From positions 470,200,400 to 470,264,399 of the forward strand of contig NC_081406.1 in assembly GCF_030272615.1 (NCBI RefSeq): a stretch of DNA of 64,000 nucleotides, given 5' to 3'. Positions 36,010 through 48,189 of this stretch are shown here, piece after piece. Position numbers and translations under genes: made by a program. Below the pieces are notes generated by a model, which was not told the origin of the DNA, made no database searches, and saw only the letters and a list, made by a program, of their open reading frames with translations. How positions within the stretch are numbered: the stretch's first letter is position 1; each line of letters begins with the position of its first letter. This DNA comes from Cryptomeria japonica. Taxonomy: Eukaryota; Streptophyta; Pinopsida; Cupressales; Cupressaceae.

Positions 36010-39000
36010 TTGATTTGAGACATTGATTTGTATCATGGGACATTTATACTTTATTGATTATGGTGATATCATTGTATACAAACTGTTTATTATTTTATGA
36101 TGATATGCAGACATGGACCCTATATGATGGTTATGATTCATGATTTATTATATACATGCTACTATGATGGTGATGACCTATATGCATTGATTAAATAGAT
36201 GATGCTATGATGATCTATATATGTAGTGATTAGATGGATGATGTTATGATGATCTTTGTTCATGGATCATATGATGATGATATTTCCTTTCCTTTATATT
36301 TCATGATGTTCTCTTGATGATATGATGATGATCTATATGATGTAATGTCATTTTATTTAACTATATGAAAATGATTATGAAAAATGCTTATAAATGCAAA
36401 TTAATGTTATTATGAATATGCATGTGATGATATGATGATGAAATGAAATGCATTTGATTTTTTATTTGATAATCATGGATGCAAATGTTTATAATGATAG
36501 CTTAAATGATATGCTTGATGAGACTCATGTGTTGGATGCCTATTATGATGTATATGCATATGTTAATAAGATGATATTGTGATGCTTATAAATGTGATGT
36601 TTATAATCACAATGAGATGCTTATAATGATATGATAGATGAATCTAAAAGATGCAATTAAATGATCTTTAATGGATATAATGAACAAATGATTACTAGAT
36701 GCAAAATGATGATGAACTTAATGCAACTAATAATAACAAATGATCAATCAAATGCAATAATGAAATGCAAATGATTTTTTGTTATGATTGAATGCAAACT
36801 AATGAAATGAATGATGATGATTAATATGCAAACCTAATGATTTTAAAGATAAATGAACCTACACTGATCGATGCAAATTGTTTTTGTTTGTCCAAGTATA
36901 CTCAATCTTTATTGATGAGCATTGATCCTTGAATGAAATGGGATGAATGCCTATAATGCAAATGATAAAATGAATGCAAATGACAATTAATCTAAATGAT
37001 CTATCTAAAATGATACTTCCATTTTTCACATGCTTTCTTGTAGCAGTGCTTGATTTCATCATTGAGCTTTTAAATGTTGTAAGAAAATACAAGCAACTTG
37101 ACATAATGATTCAATCTGACCTGAGTGCTTCTTACATGTATTTTGATATAGAAAGTTTATACAAGCAACTTAATATAATGAATCAAGATGACTTGAGTAT
37201 TTCTTACATAACAGACAAGGATTATCCCCTTTCATGCATGACTCGGACTGTCTTCCATGATCTTTTGCCAATCATATCCTTAGACCAGTACATACCTTGG
37301 TAAGAGATAAACCAAAGACAACAAACAAAGAAAATAATCATGCCCCATCATAGCTTCTCTAGTCATGGACATCATCAAATTGCAATATAGAGTACATGAT
37401 TAGCGAAAATCAAGATATAAACACTGAATCTTATGTGTCATTCAAATGTTCTCATGGTCATTAACTGATATAATCATCTTGATAAATTTTCATTGATTAC
37501 CCTTTGTTACTTGCTCATTTAAATCTTCATATTTTGAATGTCACAATCCAGTTGTTACAAATACCTTGATCTTCGTTGCTTGTTGTTCATCGTCTGTTTC
37601 AAAACCCTAAGTGTTTTTAGTTTTTCTAAATTTTTTGAATGTTTTTGGATTTTCAAAGATTTAAAAGATCACCTTAGCAAAAGGATTTTAGGATTTTGCC
37701 CCTAGTGGAAACAAACTTTATTACAGATGTACAAAAAATGATCCAAACCATGGTGGGATGCAATACAGATATGATTAATTCTGATAAAATCTAAGACAGT
37801 GACTATGCTAAATATGTCAAAGATTAATAACTTGTTTGATAAGCTGTATATTTCTTGCTAATGATTCAAAGCAATGGATGCGAAAGATAGAATGAACATG
37901 TGAAGATAGATGGATGTGATAGGATGGATATATGCCAAAGGATAGATATATGCGATAGAATAGATATATATGTGATAGGATAGATATATGTGCAAAGTGA
38001 TCTCATAGATGGAAGAACCCACTTTTAGATAGTGCCTGTTTACTAGGTTTTCACCATCTAAATTTATTGCATTTTTTCCATATTTGATTTTTTTGTATTT
38101 TTCTTGCTTTTGTTTTTTAGAGGGATGAAACATGTCCTACCATCAATTGATAAAGACAAGGCTAACTAGGAAAAAATCCCATAGCCACACTGATCTATGT
38201 CATTGTTTTGATTGTTCGATGATTGATAGGAATGTCTGGATCCAAAGAGTGAGTACCCCATATAAGACCGATCTGTCTAGTTTCGAGAGTACCTTTCCCT
38301 ATATAAGACACATTGATTTTGATAGATGGATTGATTAACTAGACATGTTGATCAGTTTGATTATAGACCTTGATAATTTGCCTATTGTTGATCTGATTTG
38401 ATGGATGATCCATGTTGTCATGCTTTGGTTTTTAATTTTTCATTTGTTTTTGTCAATTTTTAAATTTATAGTTTTTGGACATTTTGTGATGTTTTTGAAT
38501 TTTTTGAATTAGAAGCAAGATGTATTTGTTTGTCCTAATCTCTAGCAATACAAGGAATATTATGAATGGATGAATGAACTTTGAGGTGAAGATGAGTGGG
38601 TGAAAGATGGAGGTAACTTATTATGGAACATGAAGGGGCACGTCAAGAGATTTTCAAAATCATGTTTTGTCCTTAGTTTTGATCATGATCAAGGATGTAA
38701 AAGAGGATATGGATAGAGAGAGGATATGCATAGGAGAAACAAGATCATAGATAGTGAGAGATGATGGAAGCAATGAATAGGTAGGATAGATAGTATGGAC
38801 TAGAAGTTATGGATAAGGTGAAGCAAAATCATAGATAATGATGAATTTAGATATGATAATGGATATTGGAGGAAGAATAAGGGGAGATATGGTATGAAGA
38901 ATAGAGTGGATCAAATTTTTCCCCCAAGAATAGAGGTCTCCATTTGCAAAAAGGCATTTTGTAAGATTGTCACAACATCTACCACCACTCAAATAATTGT

Positions 39001-41077
39001 TCTTGAACTTTTCAAAGATAGAGACCCAACCCACACTTACAACCTCCAGAAAACACAACCAAACATATCTAGCGACTAGGAAACAAACTCAAAAGGGAAG
39101 AAGAATCCCAAACTGGATCAAGGTACTTAGTCTTTGATTACCCATGTGTGTGAAAATGAGTTCATTCCGGCTCATATGATCATTATAATCTTCAAAATCC
39201 AACATGGCTACCTACATGAGTTACCTTGACTTCAGAAGCATCCTGGATAGAGCATCTCTGCCAGCAAGCATCCATAGCTATAGCTCTAACAAGGTTGTCA
39301 TTGTAATATCACAAATATTTCTCCTTTGCCAGCTAGGTGTCCATAGCCTCGATGGAGTTATTTGCATGTTCCCATAGCCAAGCTTTTTGATATTGCATTT
39401 TTTTATTTTTGTTTTCTTGATATTTCTTTTCATGCTCATGTTTTTTATCTTTTGATATTGCCTTTTTCTCTTCTTGTTTTGCTTGCATTGGTTTGTAAGT
39501 GACAAAAATTACATGGGTTTGATAATTACAGTGGCACTGAAGCAAGATTTTAGATTTTTTACTAGCCCTTTCTTCAACTAATAGATCACAATGATTAAGA
39601 GAAATTGATTAAATGTATGAGATATAGTAATAAAAATATGTCAATACCAAGATACGATAAGTGGTTCCATTCTAGATTGAGTGTGCATACTAACCAAGAT
39701 ATAATGTTAAAGAGGAACAACCTCAAGTTCTAAAGCGTTTCATGAATAAATATTTAGGAAATGGACTGAACATAAAATCGAGCGTGGGTGAGCATGTGAT
39801 AAAATGACACAAATGCCTATTTCACAAATAACGGATTTATGCAAAGGATTGAATGAAAGGGATGGAAGAATGGAAAAGAGGTGTTGGATAAAAGATATGA
39901 TGTTTGAAGAATTGTGAAAGGATAGATGGAAAAGTCTTCAAGATGAGCATTGGTACACAACTTGAGAGGTGATGAAGTGATGGAGGAAAATTGAATTTTG
40001 TGACATAAGGACCCAAAATAGATAGACGAAATGATGGAAGAATAGATTTGGAAAGTGGGAGATGTTTAGCTAGATGGTTGAAGGAAGCTTTTGGAACAAC
40101 AAGTCTAGATGCCAATTTTGATTGCTCTTTGGATTGTAGTACTTTTATGGGCCTCCCCATTGATTTTGATTTTTCTTTTTTTCTTAAAGGGTTTTTGTAG
40201 ACTTTTGGATATTGCTTTTTTCTTTTGGATCAGATTTTTCTTTGATTTGACAAGTCTTGTAGATTCAACATGTAGATATTTGGATGCATGTGGATTTTTG
40301 GACTTATGGATTTTATTAATGATATCCAAATTTCTTCCAAAAGGAATGAGAATCATGGATGGATAGGAATGCTATGTAAGTTCCTAAGATGGATAGAAGG
40401 AAGGAAGGCTTTGACTTTGGAATGAAAGGACCTAAAATGGATTTGGAGGATGATGGGATACCTTGATCTTGACTTGGAATAGGATCATTTGAGATTTTTT
40501 CTTGATTTTGAATTAGATCCTTGGTGGAGATGGAAGGGATACCATGCTCTTTCTGTGGAGATGGATGTTGAATAGGACTCTACTCTTGAGATGAAAGGGT
40601 ATCATCATAGATGGAATAGAAAAATCTTAGGGGATCATCATAAGATTCTTGATAGGTGGGATCTTGATTGAAAATGGGATTAGATTGGATAGTCATGATA
40701 TCTTGATCTTGATTTATGCTAGGACTCATTTCCTTTGACTAAGCTTCTTCTTTTCAAGCGATGAGGTATGGTCATACAAGTGATAAAAGTTGATTTTTTT
40801 TATTAGGTTGACTTGATAACAAATACCTTGCTTTGACACCCAAGCTTACAAGTCAAATAGAGGGTTTGATATTCTCCTATTCATGTGACTAAGTACGTCA
40901 AATGATATGATAAATTTTCATGATATTGGAAACTAGATGGATTTGACTAACTTGGATAGATAGACTAAGTATCTAATGTTGATATTGGTTGAAAGTGTGA
41001 ATTTTAGATCACTAGATGATAATCCTCTGATTTTGTTAGAAGAAACCTTGTCTTCTTGACTAGCTATGAAGTTTGTG
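36010..41077 (-). repeat. Left arm of ~5-kb inverted repeat in E
   Basis: The reverse complement aligns with 50974-57823 from end to end once the 1.9-kb insertion at 55536 is set aside. Anchor matches: the SILGPYV segments (39837-40160 and 51776-52171 in opposite orientation), the LIKTRLTRKKSHSHTDLCHC-type segment (38132-38338 and 53643-53849), and the SSMMKSSTATRKHVKNGSII-type segment (36859-37104 and 54838-55029). These peptides serve as alignment markers, not as proposed genes. Identity in a sampled 130-bp stretch is roughly 88-90% by eye. Most of 36060-36850 is ATG/ATC-rich simple sequence. Confidence 0.8.
39837..40760 (-). pseudogene. SILGPYVPK-type protein, copy in E left arm (broken)
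   Basis: The open part (39837-40160) reads MGRPIKVLQSKEQSKLASRL, VVPKASFNHLAKHL, LSILGPYVTKF and SSCVPMLILKTF. Upstream (to about 40760) is a frameshifted Ser/Gln/Asp-rich part containing another SILGPF-IPK version near 40430. It aligns with the B copy over the basic linker, the KLAS-VPKA core and the CVPILIF-like tail. Function unknown. It lies at the 5' side of the arm in the sense orientation of E. Confidence 0.5.
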
Positions 41078-41189
41078 AGCCATGGGGAGTTTTCATGGAA
41101 ACTGGTGCTTGGCTATCCCAGAGAAGTGAGTGCCAAGGGTGGAGCTAGTGGGATCAAGCACCTAAATATCTGCTTTGAATAGCGTAGCT
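41078..41189. other. Loop remnant left of F
   Basis: 112 bp of sequence not paired with the right arm. It ends TAGCT, the left target duplication of F. With 50396-50973 it made up a loop of about 0.7 kb before F arrived. Confidence 0.5.
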
Positions 41190-41357
41190 TGTTGGCATTT
41201 TGATGATGTTTTGATTGTCATTGATGGACACACACTTTCTTGATGTATGAGTTATGCTCAACTGGTAATTGTTCCAACCGGTAATGTGTATTATTAAATG
41301 TATAGTCTTTAGACTATCGGTATTTTGCAGAAGATGGTTTACCGGTCACAGATTGAT

Positions 41358-41429
41358 GAAGATCCCAAGCGGTATGAAGACCCCAAGCGGTTTGAGGATC
41401 TCAAGCAGTATGAAGGACCCAAGCGGTAG
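41358..41429 (+). repeat. 18-bp minisatellite, four units, in F 5' LTR
   Basis: Units of the form GAAGACCCCAAGCGGTAT at 41358, 41376, 41394 and 41412. The 3' LTR has only two units (49432-49467). LTRs are identical at insertion, so units were gained or lost afterwards. Confidence 0.9.
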
Positions 41430-41673
41430 TTAACTTTTGATCGGAACACTACGATCTTCCGGTCTTCATTTTTGACAATCGATAATCGGTATATTGTATT
41501 AACCAGTATATATCTGTGATGAGTTACCAACCAGTATTACTATAATGTGTGATGAGTTATCATCCACTGACACTTTGGCGGTGTGTTTGTGTCACGTTAC
41601 CAAATGTGTCTAGATGCACTGTACCTAGGAACTTGTAGTCTAATTATATTGGACCGCCATGAAATCAGATTCC

Positions 41674-41682
41674 TTTATAAGG
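41674..41682 (+). promoter_or_regulatory. TATA-like site in F 5' LTR
   Basis: TTTATAAGG followed by GACATCACGTCTAGGG. It is conserved in the 3' LTR (49712-49720). Position in the middle of the LTR fits the U3/R border, where element transcription would start about 30 bp downstream. Confidence 0.4.
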
Positions 41683-42341
41683 ACATCACGTCTAGGGTTT
41701 GCATGCGGGAGATATAGAATAGAAAAGGTTATGTGCAAACATTGAAGAGAATATTAGGTTTGTGTGAAGAGATAGAGTGTGGAGATATTGAAGGCTGAAG
41801 TAATGTTGAAATGCATTAACAATGAGCTGTCGAGGATCTAATTAAGCATACTGTGCTAGCATCTAGATCATTCAATTGCTGATTACTAATATCTTTGACA
41901 AGTTTGAAACCCTTAACTGGGTAGGCCCAACAAAGCCTTTGTAAATCCTCTAACAAGGTGGTTCACAACTGTGGATCTGAAATCCTTTAACAAGGTACAC
42001 TTTAACAGGACTTATCTCCTAACAGAGATCTAGATTCCTACCAGGATCTGTTCTAGTGAAGAACATTGTATGACCTTAAACGGTCTTGTTACTATTCTCT
42101 AGATAGTTACTTGTGAGTTTCTGCTCACCGTGGTTTTTCCCATTTGGGTTTCCACGTCAAATATCTTGTGTTATGGTGATTGTGCTTTTGTGGGTGAATG
42201 CTTTGTTTTCTATTTGGTTTGCATTTATCTTAATCGGTTTATTAGTGAATTTGTTGCACCGGTTATCTGCTAAATTGTTTAAAATATTGATTACAATACT
42301 TTTTGGTATACTAATTTAACACCCCTCTTAGTATTCATCAA

Positions 42342-42355
42342 TTGGTATCAGAGCC
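42342..42355 (+). other. Primer-binding site of element F
   Basis: TTGGTATCAGAGCC one base after the LTR is an exact match to the plant copia primer-binding site complementary to initiator Met tRNA. Confidence 0.92.
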
Positions 42356-42390
42356 AACCTTTCTATAAGTCTAGCCACTTGGAAGGAGAT

Positions 42391-43614
42391 ATGGGGGAAT
42401 ACAGTGTGAGAGAACTTACTCATCATCTCACTCAGACTGAGAGAGCCTATGATTAACTCAAAGTCAAGTATAAAGCCTCTTTGGCCAAGAGAAGAGAGCA
42501 TGCTGAGAAACTGATGGAACTTACTAAAAATAGCTCTTCTGATGATGCAGACATGGATACCCTAGTTGAAGAAGTTGAAAAACTGAATGAATCTAAAGCC
42601 AACCTGAGAAGAGAGTTGGAAGGACTGACTATCAGAATGTGTAAAGAGCTTGAGAATAGAAGGAAAGCTGAAGATCTGGTAAAAGACAAAGATCATGAGA
42701 TCTCCAAGATGAAGCAAGAAATCAGTACCCTTACCGCTCATCTCCAGGAGAGTAAAGTGGAAAAAGAAGAAATGCAAGGTGAACTAAACATGGCTATTTA
42801 TGAGAATGCAACCTTGATGGAATTCAATGCTGCTATTTCCAAGGAACTTACTGAGTCAAAGGAAATACCTACCAAATTTAATCAGAGTACTGCTAAGCTA
42901 GAGAAAAAGCTGGAATTGGCAAAGGTAGTAAAGAATACCATTGGACTTGGTTTCTCTGGATATGAGGAAGGTGAGACCTCTGGAACAAAAGCTGAAACAT
43001 CAAAGAAGCAACCGACATCCAAGGATAAAGGTAAGAAAAAATTTAAACCTGTTTTCTTTAATTGTCCCAAAGAAGGACATACTACTAATGTGTGTAGAAG
43101 CAAGGCCTACAACAATTTTCCTTATTTTCAAAATAATATGCCTAGATCCAATAGATTCAATGGAAACTATTATGCATGCAACAAGTTTGGGCATAGAGAA
43201 TTTGAATGCAGGTTGGTTTTGCACAACACTAGGAGATATCCTCCAAGGACTCAAGGAGTTATTCCAGAACTTACTGTGAACTGGAATCCCAACCGATACA
43301 ATACCTATGACCATCGGTCAGTTGGTTATCAAGTAGAAACTAGTTGGAGAGAAACTTGTTTGATCTGTCGTGGTAGTAGTCACACTGCTGCAACATGCGG
43401 AAGGAAGAATGGAAGTATGAATAACGGACCATGGAGAACACCTGGAATTATATGCTATCATTGCAACAAACCGGAACACACTGCCAGAACTTGCAGACTG
43501 AGAAAGAACCTATCAGGTGGTATACCGATCACTCCAGAAGGGAAGATTGATGTTGAAACTATTCAGGTGGAAATGAATAAAACTTGGAGAAAGAAATTAG
43601 AAGAAGAGTCATAG
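42391..43614 (+). CDS. Copia gag-like protein of F: coiled coil plus four zinc knuckles
   Basis: The start is chosen at ATG 42391 (MGEYSVRELTHHLTQTERAY), because the C-element homologue starts at the same point after its primer site. A TAA at codon 22 breaks it; from 42481 a 377-residue frame is open. In that numbering, residues 1-160 are a charged coiled coil (KLNESKANLRRELEGLTIRM, EISTLTAHLQESKVEKEEM). Zinc knuckles follow: FFNCPKEGHTTNVC (about 192-205) and YYACNKFGHREFEC (about 230-243), each with the first Cys lost; then CLICRGSSHTAATC (293-306) and CYHCNKPEHTARTC (325-338), intact. The frame ends at a TAG in the LEEES-stop-DEPA context, probably a former Gln. Likely role: RNA binding and particle assembly in trans with a pol donor. 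Confidence 0.85.
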
Positions 43615-44097
43615 GATGAACCTGCTTCTACACCTAGTGTGGAAGTCTCTAAACTGGCAAATTGAGCTTCAGAAAAGCTTAGGGGGAACATACCGGTGAA
43701 ATATTTTGAACCCTCAATTTATATCGGTAAAAACCTTTACCAGTATATGTTACCTGTTAGTCGGCAGAAGATCTAAAGTGGTAAAAGGAAAAATTAGGGT
43801 TTGTACCCTAGCAATGATGCATTTATTATGGTTGGTGAGAGTTTGTTTAAAAGGGTTTTCATCGTCATTTTCACTTATCTATTTACAAAAGAAGAAACTT
43901 CAAGAGGAGAGCAACCAGAGCAATTTATTTAGCATTTGGAGAAATCGTGTGTGAAATATTGCAATCATCTTCAAGCAATCAGTGAAGAACACTAAGCAGT
44001 GAACTAGCAACCGAAGTGGTGAACTGTGCGCGATATTGGAAAACTTAAATTTCAGATTGAGAAGGTATTTTCCGAAATTCTTTCTTATCATTTGGTT
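43615..44097 (+). other. Segment between gag and accessory gene of F
   Basis: No gene recognised. It contains a AAAGCTTAGGGGGAACA tract (43675-43691) resembling an internal polypurine tract, and then about 300 bp with the character of a 5' UTR leading into the ATG at 44098. This could mark the junction where a foreign gene with its leader replaced pol. Confidence 0.4.
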
Positions 44098-46194
44098 ATG
44101 GCTTCTGCATCTCATTCTAGTTCGAGTGCACCTAAAGATACACCTAAGTTTCTTCAAAAGAAAATGAGATACAATGCCCTATCTCAAATTCCTGTCGGAG
44201 TTATTGTCAAGAAATATATTTCAGGGTATATAGACTGTAAGTTGGAAGACCTAGGATCCCTAGTAATTCACTCCCAACTAAGTCTGTTCTATGGAGATGA
44301 CAAGAAGATCAAACCAGAGTATAGCATCCTCGAGAAGATGAAACTAAATAATGTAGTATACTTTCTAGAAGAATTTACATAAGAACATATTTGCATTATC
44401 CTTAGCAGAGTGCATGGTGACAAAATGTATCTCGAGTGGACCCATGACATCACACCAGAAGCAGTTCATGTCATCACTAGATTCTACAATGTTGGAGAAA
44501 TACCAGCTCTATGGAAGGTCACCAAAACTAAAATGACAGAGCTCACCGATTTTGTGAGTGACCAATGGGAAATGACCATCAACACCATTAAAGATGATCT
44601 GGTAAAATATGCTTGCATGGTGATTGGTTACAAGATATTTTATGCCAGTAGAATGAATTTTGTCCCTACTGCTATGGTGAATGTTGCTTATAGGATGATC
44701 AAGGAAGATACTAAATCTGACCTATGTACCTATTTATAGAAGCAATTGTTGGTGAATCTAAAATCCATCAAATAGGATAAATCACTGAGGTTCAAGTTTG
44801 GCCAACTTCTGGTCGGCCTATTCTTCTATTTTCAAGGTTATTTCCCTGGAGTAGATGATGTTCAATGATCTACTGACCTACCAGTTTCCAGACAGATTAA
44901 GGAGAATCTACAAGTAGTAGGAACTGCATATCCTGAGGTTCTAAATAAGTATTTTGATGAATTCAAAAAAAAGATGAACTAGAGAATAAGGATATCTAGT
45001 GATATTGTGAAGATGTATGAAGATGACATCTACTTCACAATAAGGACAAATGACTACATAATGGAAGTTGTGGAACCTATAAAGGAAGTAGTTGGCCCTA
45101 TGGGGTATGAAGTGGTGAATGACTTATTGATCGGTTATGCCTCTACCCTACTTGCCTCACCACTGGATGCAAAGAAGAAAAGAATCGGTACCTACTTGGA
45201 GAGGGTCACACCGATTGAGGAACCGAAGCGGAAAAAGGGCAAAGCAGTGCCTTTGGTCTCTACATCGGTTACATCTGCCAGTTCAAAAGTGACCAAGCGG
45301 TCACCAACCAAAAAGAAACCTGAGATTATTCCAGCAAAAGTATTCGAGAGGAAGCGGAAAACCAGGAATCACTAACCGGAGTCAGAAGACACTGAACCGG
45401 AGATTCAAATAAAGAAGACAAGGCAATCAAGAAAAAAGTTGAAGTCTACTGGTAATGTACCTGCAACCTCTACACCAGTAAATATAGATATTTCTTCTTA
45501 TAAACCAATGACACATTGTCAGAAGACAATAAAGAATATTAGGAGAAAATTGCTTGATGACTTGAAGGAACATTTTGATGACTTTAATGATAGTGAGAAA
45601 GAGGAGGTAGAACAAGAGGTCATTAAATATTTATGTATTAATGATCGGTCACCTTCTAAGATTAAATCTATTACTCCAAATTCTTTGTATAATTCTTTGG
45701 ATAATAAATGACGCATTGCCATTGAAAGAGAACAAGAGATTAGGGAGAAAATTTTTGCACAATACTTTCCTGATGCTTCAAATTCAGAGTTATTTGAAAT
45801 TATGGATAAGAACAAAGGCATCTTCTTTATGAGAAGGAGGTGGCTCAGGTTACTAGAAGGAAAAACTTCTGAAGTAGAAAAGGATACACACATACATGTT
45901 AAAGCTGCTATCGAAATACACCAAGTATCTAAAGCCACTAGCAAGGCTGATCAAGAACCTGACCTATCCTTAGACAAACCGGATGAGGTATTTGATAGTC
46001 AAGGTGAAAGAGTGATAGAACAAATTGACCCTATTGATGTTGATACATTAGATAATGAGGATGTCACTCTTGACAAAGAAAAAGCTGAGAAAGAGAAACA
46101 GGACAAAAAGAAAGCAGAGAAAGAGAAATAGGACAAAGAGAAAGCAGAGAAAGAACAAGAGGAAAACAAAAAGCAAGAAGAAGATAAGAGAAAA

Positions 46195-46325
46195 GAAGAA
46201 GAGAAGAAGAGAAGAAGAGAGAAGAAGATAAGAGAAAAGAAGAAGAGAAGAAGAGAGAAGAAGATAAGAGAAAAGAAGAAGAGAAGAAGAGAGAAGAAGA
46301 TAAAAGAAAAGAAGAAGAGAAGAAG
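46195..46325 (+). repeat. 36-bp purine minisatellite coding Lys/Glu/Arg
   Basis: About three units of a 36-bp all-purine-plus-one-T sequence (GAGAAGAAGATAAGAGAAAA followed by GAAGAAGAGAAGAAGA). In the original frame a unit encodes EEDKRKEEEKKR, a charged single helix. The surrounding 46080-46500 is equally purine-rich. The frameshift of the host gene falls here, as expected from slippage. Confidence 0.8.
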
Positions 46326-46606
46326 AAAGAAGAAGACAAAAGGAAGGAAGAAGAAAGGAAGAAGGAGGAAGAGAAGAAAAAGAAGGAAGAGGATAAGAAG
46401 AAGGAAGAAATGGAGAAGAAACAAGAAGAGGAGAAAAAGAAAGAGTCGGAGAAGAAGAAAGAAGAGAAGAATAGAAAAGAGTGGAAGAGGACAAGGAAGC
46501 AGAGAAGAGAAAAGAATTAGAGATCAAGACCAAAGAAGGAGGGAAGACTCCTAAGGCAACCAGTGATCAGACCAAGTAGGTTGACTCCACTAGTCCTATT
46601 GATCTA

Positions 46607-48189
46607 TGGTGCAAGAGCACCCTTCTAAGGTCTTCCTCCATTTGGATTTTTTTGGGATTTTGCCTCTTTAAGAAGCCATGTAAATGTAATAAGAGCCAAG
46701 AGCTCATTGGTCTTGTTTAGGTCCTAGGTTCACAAGTCTAGGTTGAGTTTTCTTTTGGATTAGAGGGTATGTGTTCCCATTGATGAGTTTTGGGTCCTTT
46801 TAGCATGATTGTGTCTATAGGATAGCCCAATGTAGGCCTAAAAGTCAAGAAAAGCAACATTGCAAAAGTTGCTCAAAAGTTGCAAAAAGTTGCATGACAA
46901 CTTTTCAAAGTTGTCATGCAACTTTTACACCTAATAGGTCATAACCTTAGCTTGGCATGGAGAGCCCTAACCTTGGCACACAAACCAAGGCAAAGACATT
47001 ATATATGGTTGCAAACCCTAAAATGAGGGGTTGGATGTCAAATTGTACGGCCAAAGGAAAAAAGACCTTGACTGTGACTGTGTTTTGGTTGCCAGTCGAC
47101 ACAAATGGAGCAATGAAGGATTGTTAATGGATTGTTCTAGAACTTAAATTGTATTGGGAGTCTTGTTCAGTGTTGACACAATCATTTTGAGAACTTAGAT
47201 TAAGTTTGTTTTCCAATTTTGGTGTGTTTGTAAATACTTTGCAAATTTCTTCTTTACTATCTAGTTTTGGACTGTTTTGTGTAAATGGGTTGACAACTCC
47301 TATCCCCGTTCTGGAAACACCATGAAACCATGGTGAATAGGAGTGTAGACCCTGTACAGTATCTCAAAGGAAGTAGGGCCCTTGAAGATGCAGGAAAACC
47401 TTTCAAAGACCCACTCCTAGGTGAGACTAGATTGTGCCCGGCTAGGAAGGGTTAAGGTTGTAGAGGTCCGTGAGAGCAAGGAAGGACAAGGAAGGAGGCA
47501 CCCTCTTGAGGAGTTGTAGAGGGGTGTGTGGAGAATAATTGGTGAGAAGGAGGATCTTCCACCAATCCAGACAAGGTGGTGAAGATAGCAAACCATCACT
47601 GTGACCCTGGCAGGCCTAAAAACCCTCATAAAAACCCTCAAAAACCCCTTAATTCACCTAGGGCAGTGTACAGACACTTGGAGGCCCAAAACAAGGAAAA
47701 TATTTGAGCCTTTGCCAAATGAATAGCAATTCCTTTGGGAAGTTTCACAATTTTGGGCATCATTTGCAAGAGGGAGCCCTAAAAGTCCGGAATGGAGGCC
47801 TAATTGGGGCACATTCCTTGTAGCCCTATTTTGTAGGAAAGAAGCAAAATAGTGAGATCGGTAACAAGTAGGAAGGTCAAAACCTCATGGGGACACATGA
47901 ATGGATGAAGAAATATGTCAAAGACCTATCTTATCCTTGCTAGGACCTAAGAAGGTGTAGGAAAAGTTAAACCCTTATTAGCCTATGTGAGGGTTTTTGA
48001 AGCTTGTGAGTAAGTGAGACCTTAGGAGAAGAATCACATGTTGTTAGTGGGTGGATTGGGCAAGGTCAGGGGATTCCACAAGCAAGGGAAGTCCTAGAGA
48101 CCCTAGGGTGTGGTTGGAACACCTGGTGATCCAAGGAGAGGATCAAAGAGCATAGACTAGGCTAGTCTATCCCATACCCATTCCCATCA
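46607..48189 (+). mobile_element. Solo LTR inside the F accessory gene (1.58 kb)
   Basis: Flanked by perfect 5-bp duplications ATCTA (46602-46606 and 48190-48194), termini TGGTGC...CCCATCA (TG...CA). Removing it and one duplication restores the host frame. A TTATATATGG TATA-like site lies at 46999-47008. A perfect 20-bp hairpin is at 46885-46926. No internal element sequence, so it is a solo LTR left by LTR-LTR recombination. Its first 30 bp resemble the LTR beginning at 63573. Confidence 0.8.
46885..46926. repeat. Perfect 20-bp hairpin with 2-nt loop
   Basis: Arm 1 AAAAGTTGCATGACAACTTT (46885-46904), loop TC, arm 2 its exact reverse complement (46907-46926). It lies about 80 bp upstream of the LTR's TATA-like site, preceded by two AAAAGTTGC direct copies. 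Confidence 0.95.

Larger units (their letters stand above)
41190..42340 (+). repeat. 5' LTR of element F
   Basis: 1,151 bp, TGTTGGCATTTTGATGATG ... TATTCATCA. Rich in ACCGGT/CCGGTA words. Contains four 18-bp tandem units (41358-41429), a TTTATAAGG TATA-like site (41674-41682), the CCTAACA/AACCGGG block (41915-42090) and the CACCGTGGTTTTTCCC segment (about 42126-42160) shared with D, C and G. Confidence 0.92.

Noticed and set aside
36859-37104. Conserved small protein shared with 54838-55029
   Set aside because: Similarity is explained by the inverted repeat arms. The reading frames are short, start at arbitrary ATGs and show no recognisable domain.
46048-46533. Long minus-strand open frames rich in Ser/Leu/Phe
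   Set aside because: They are the reverse complement of the Lys/Glu-coding purine repeat. The plus strand fits the long accessory gene; the minus frames are by-products.
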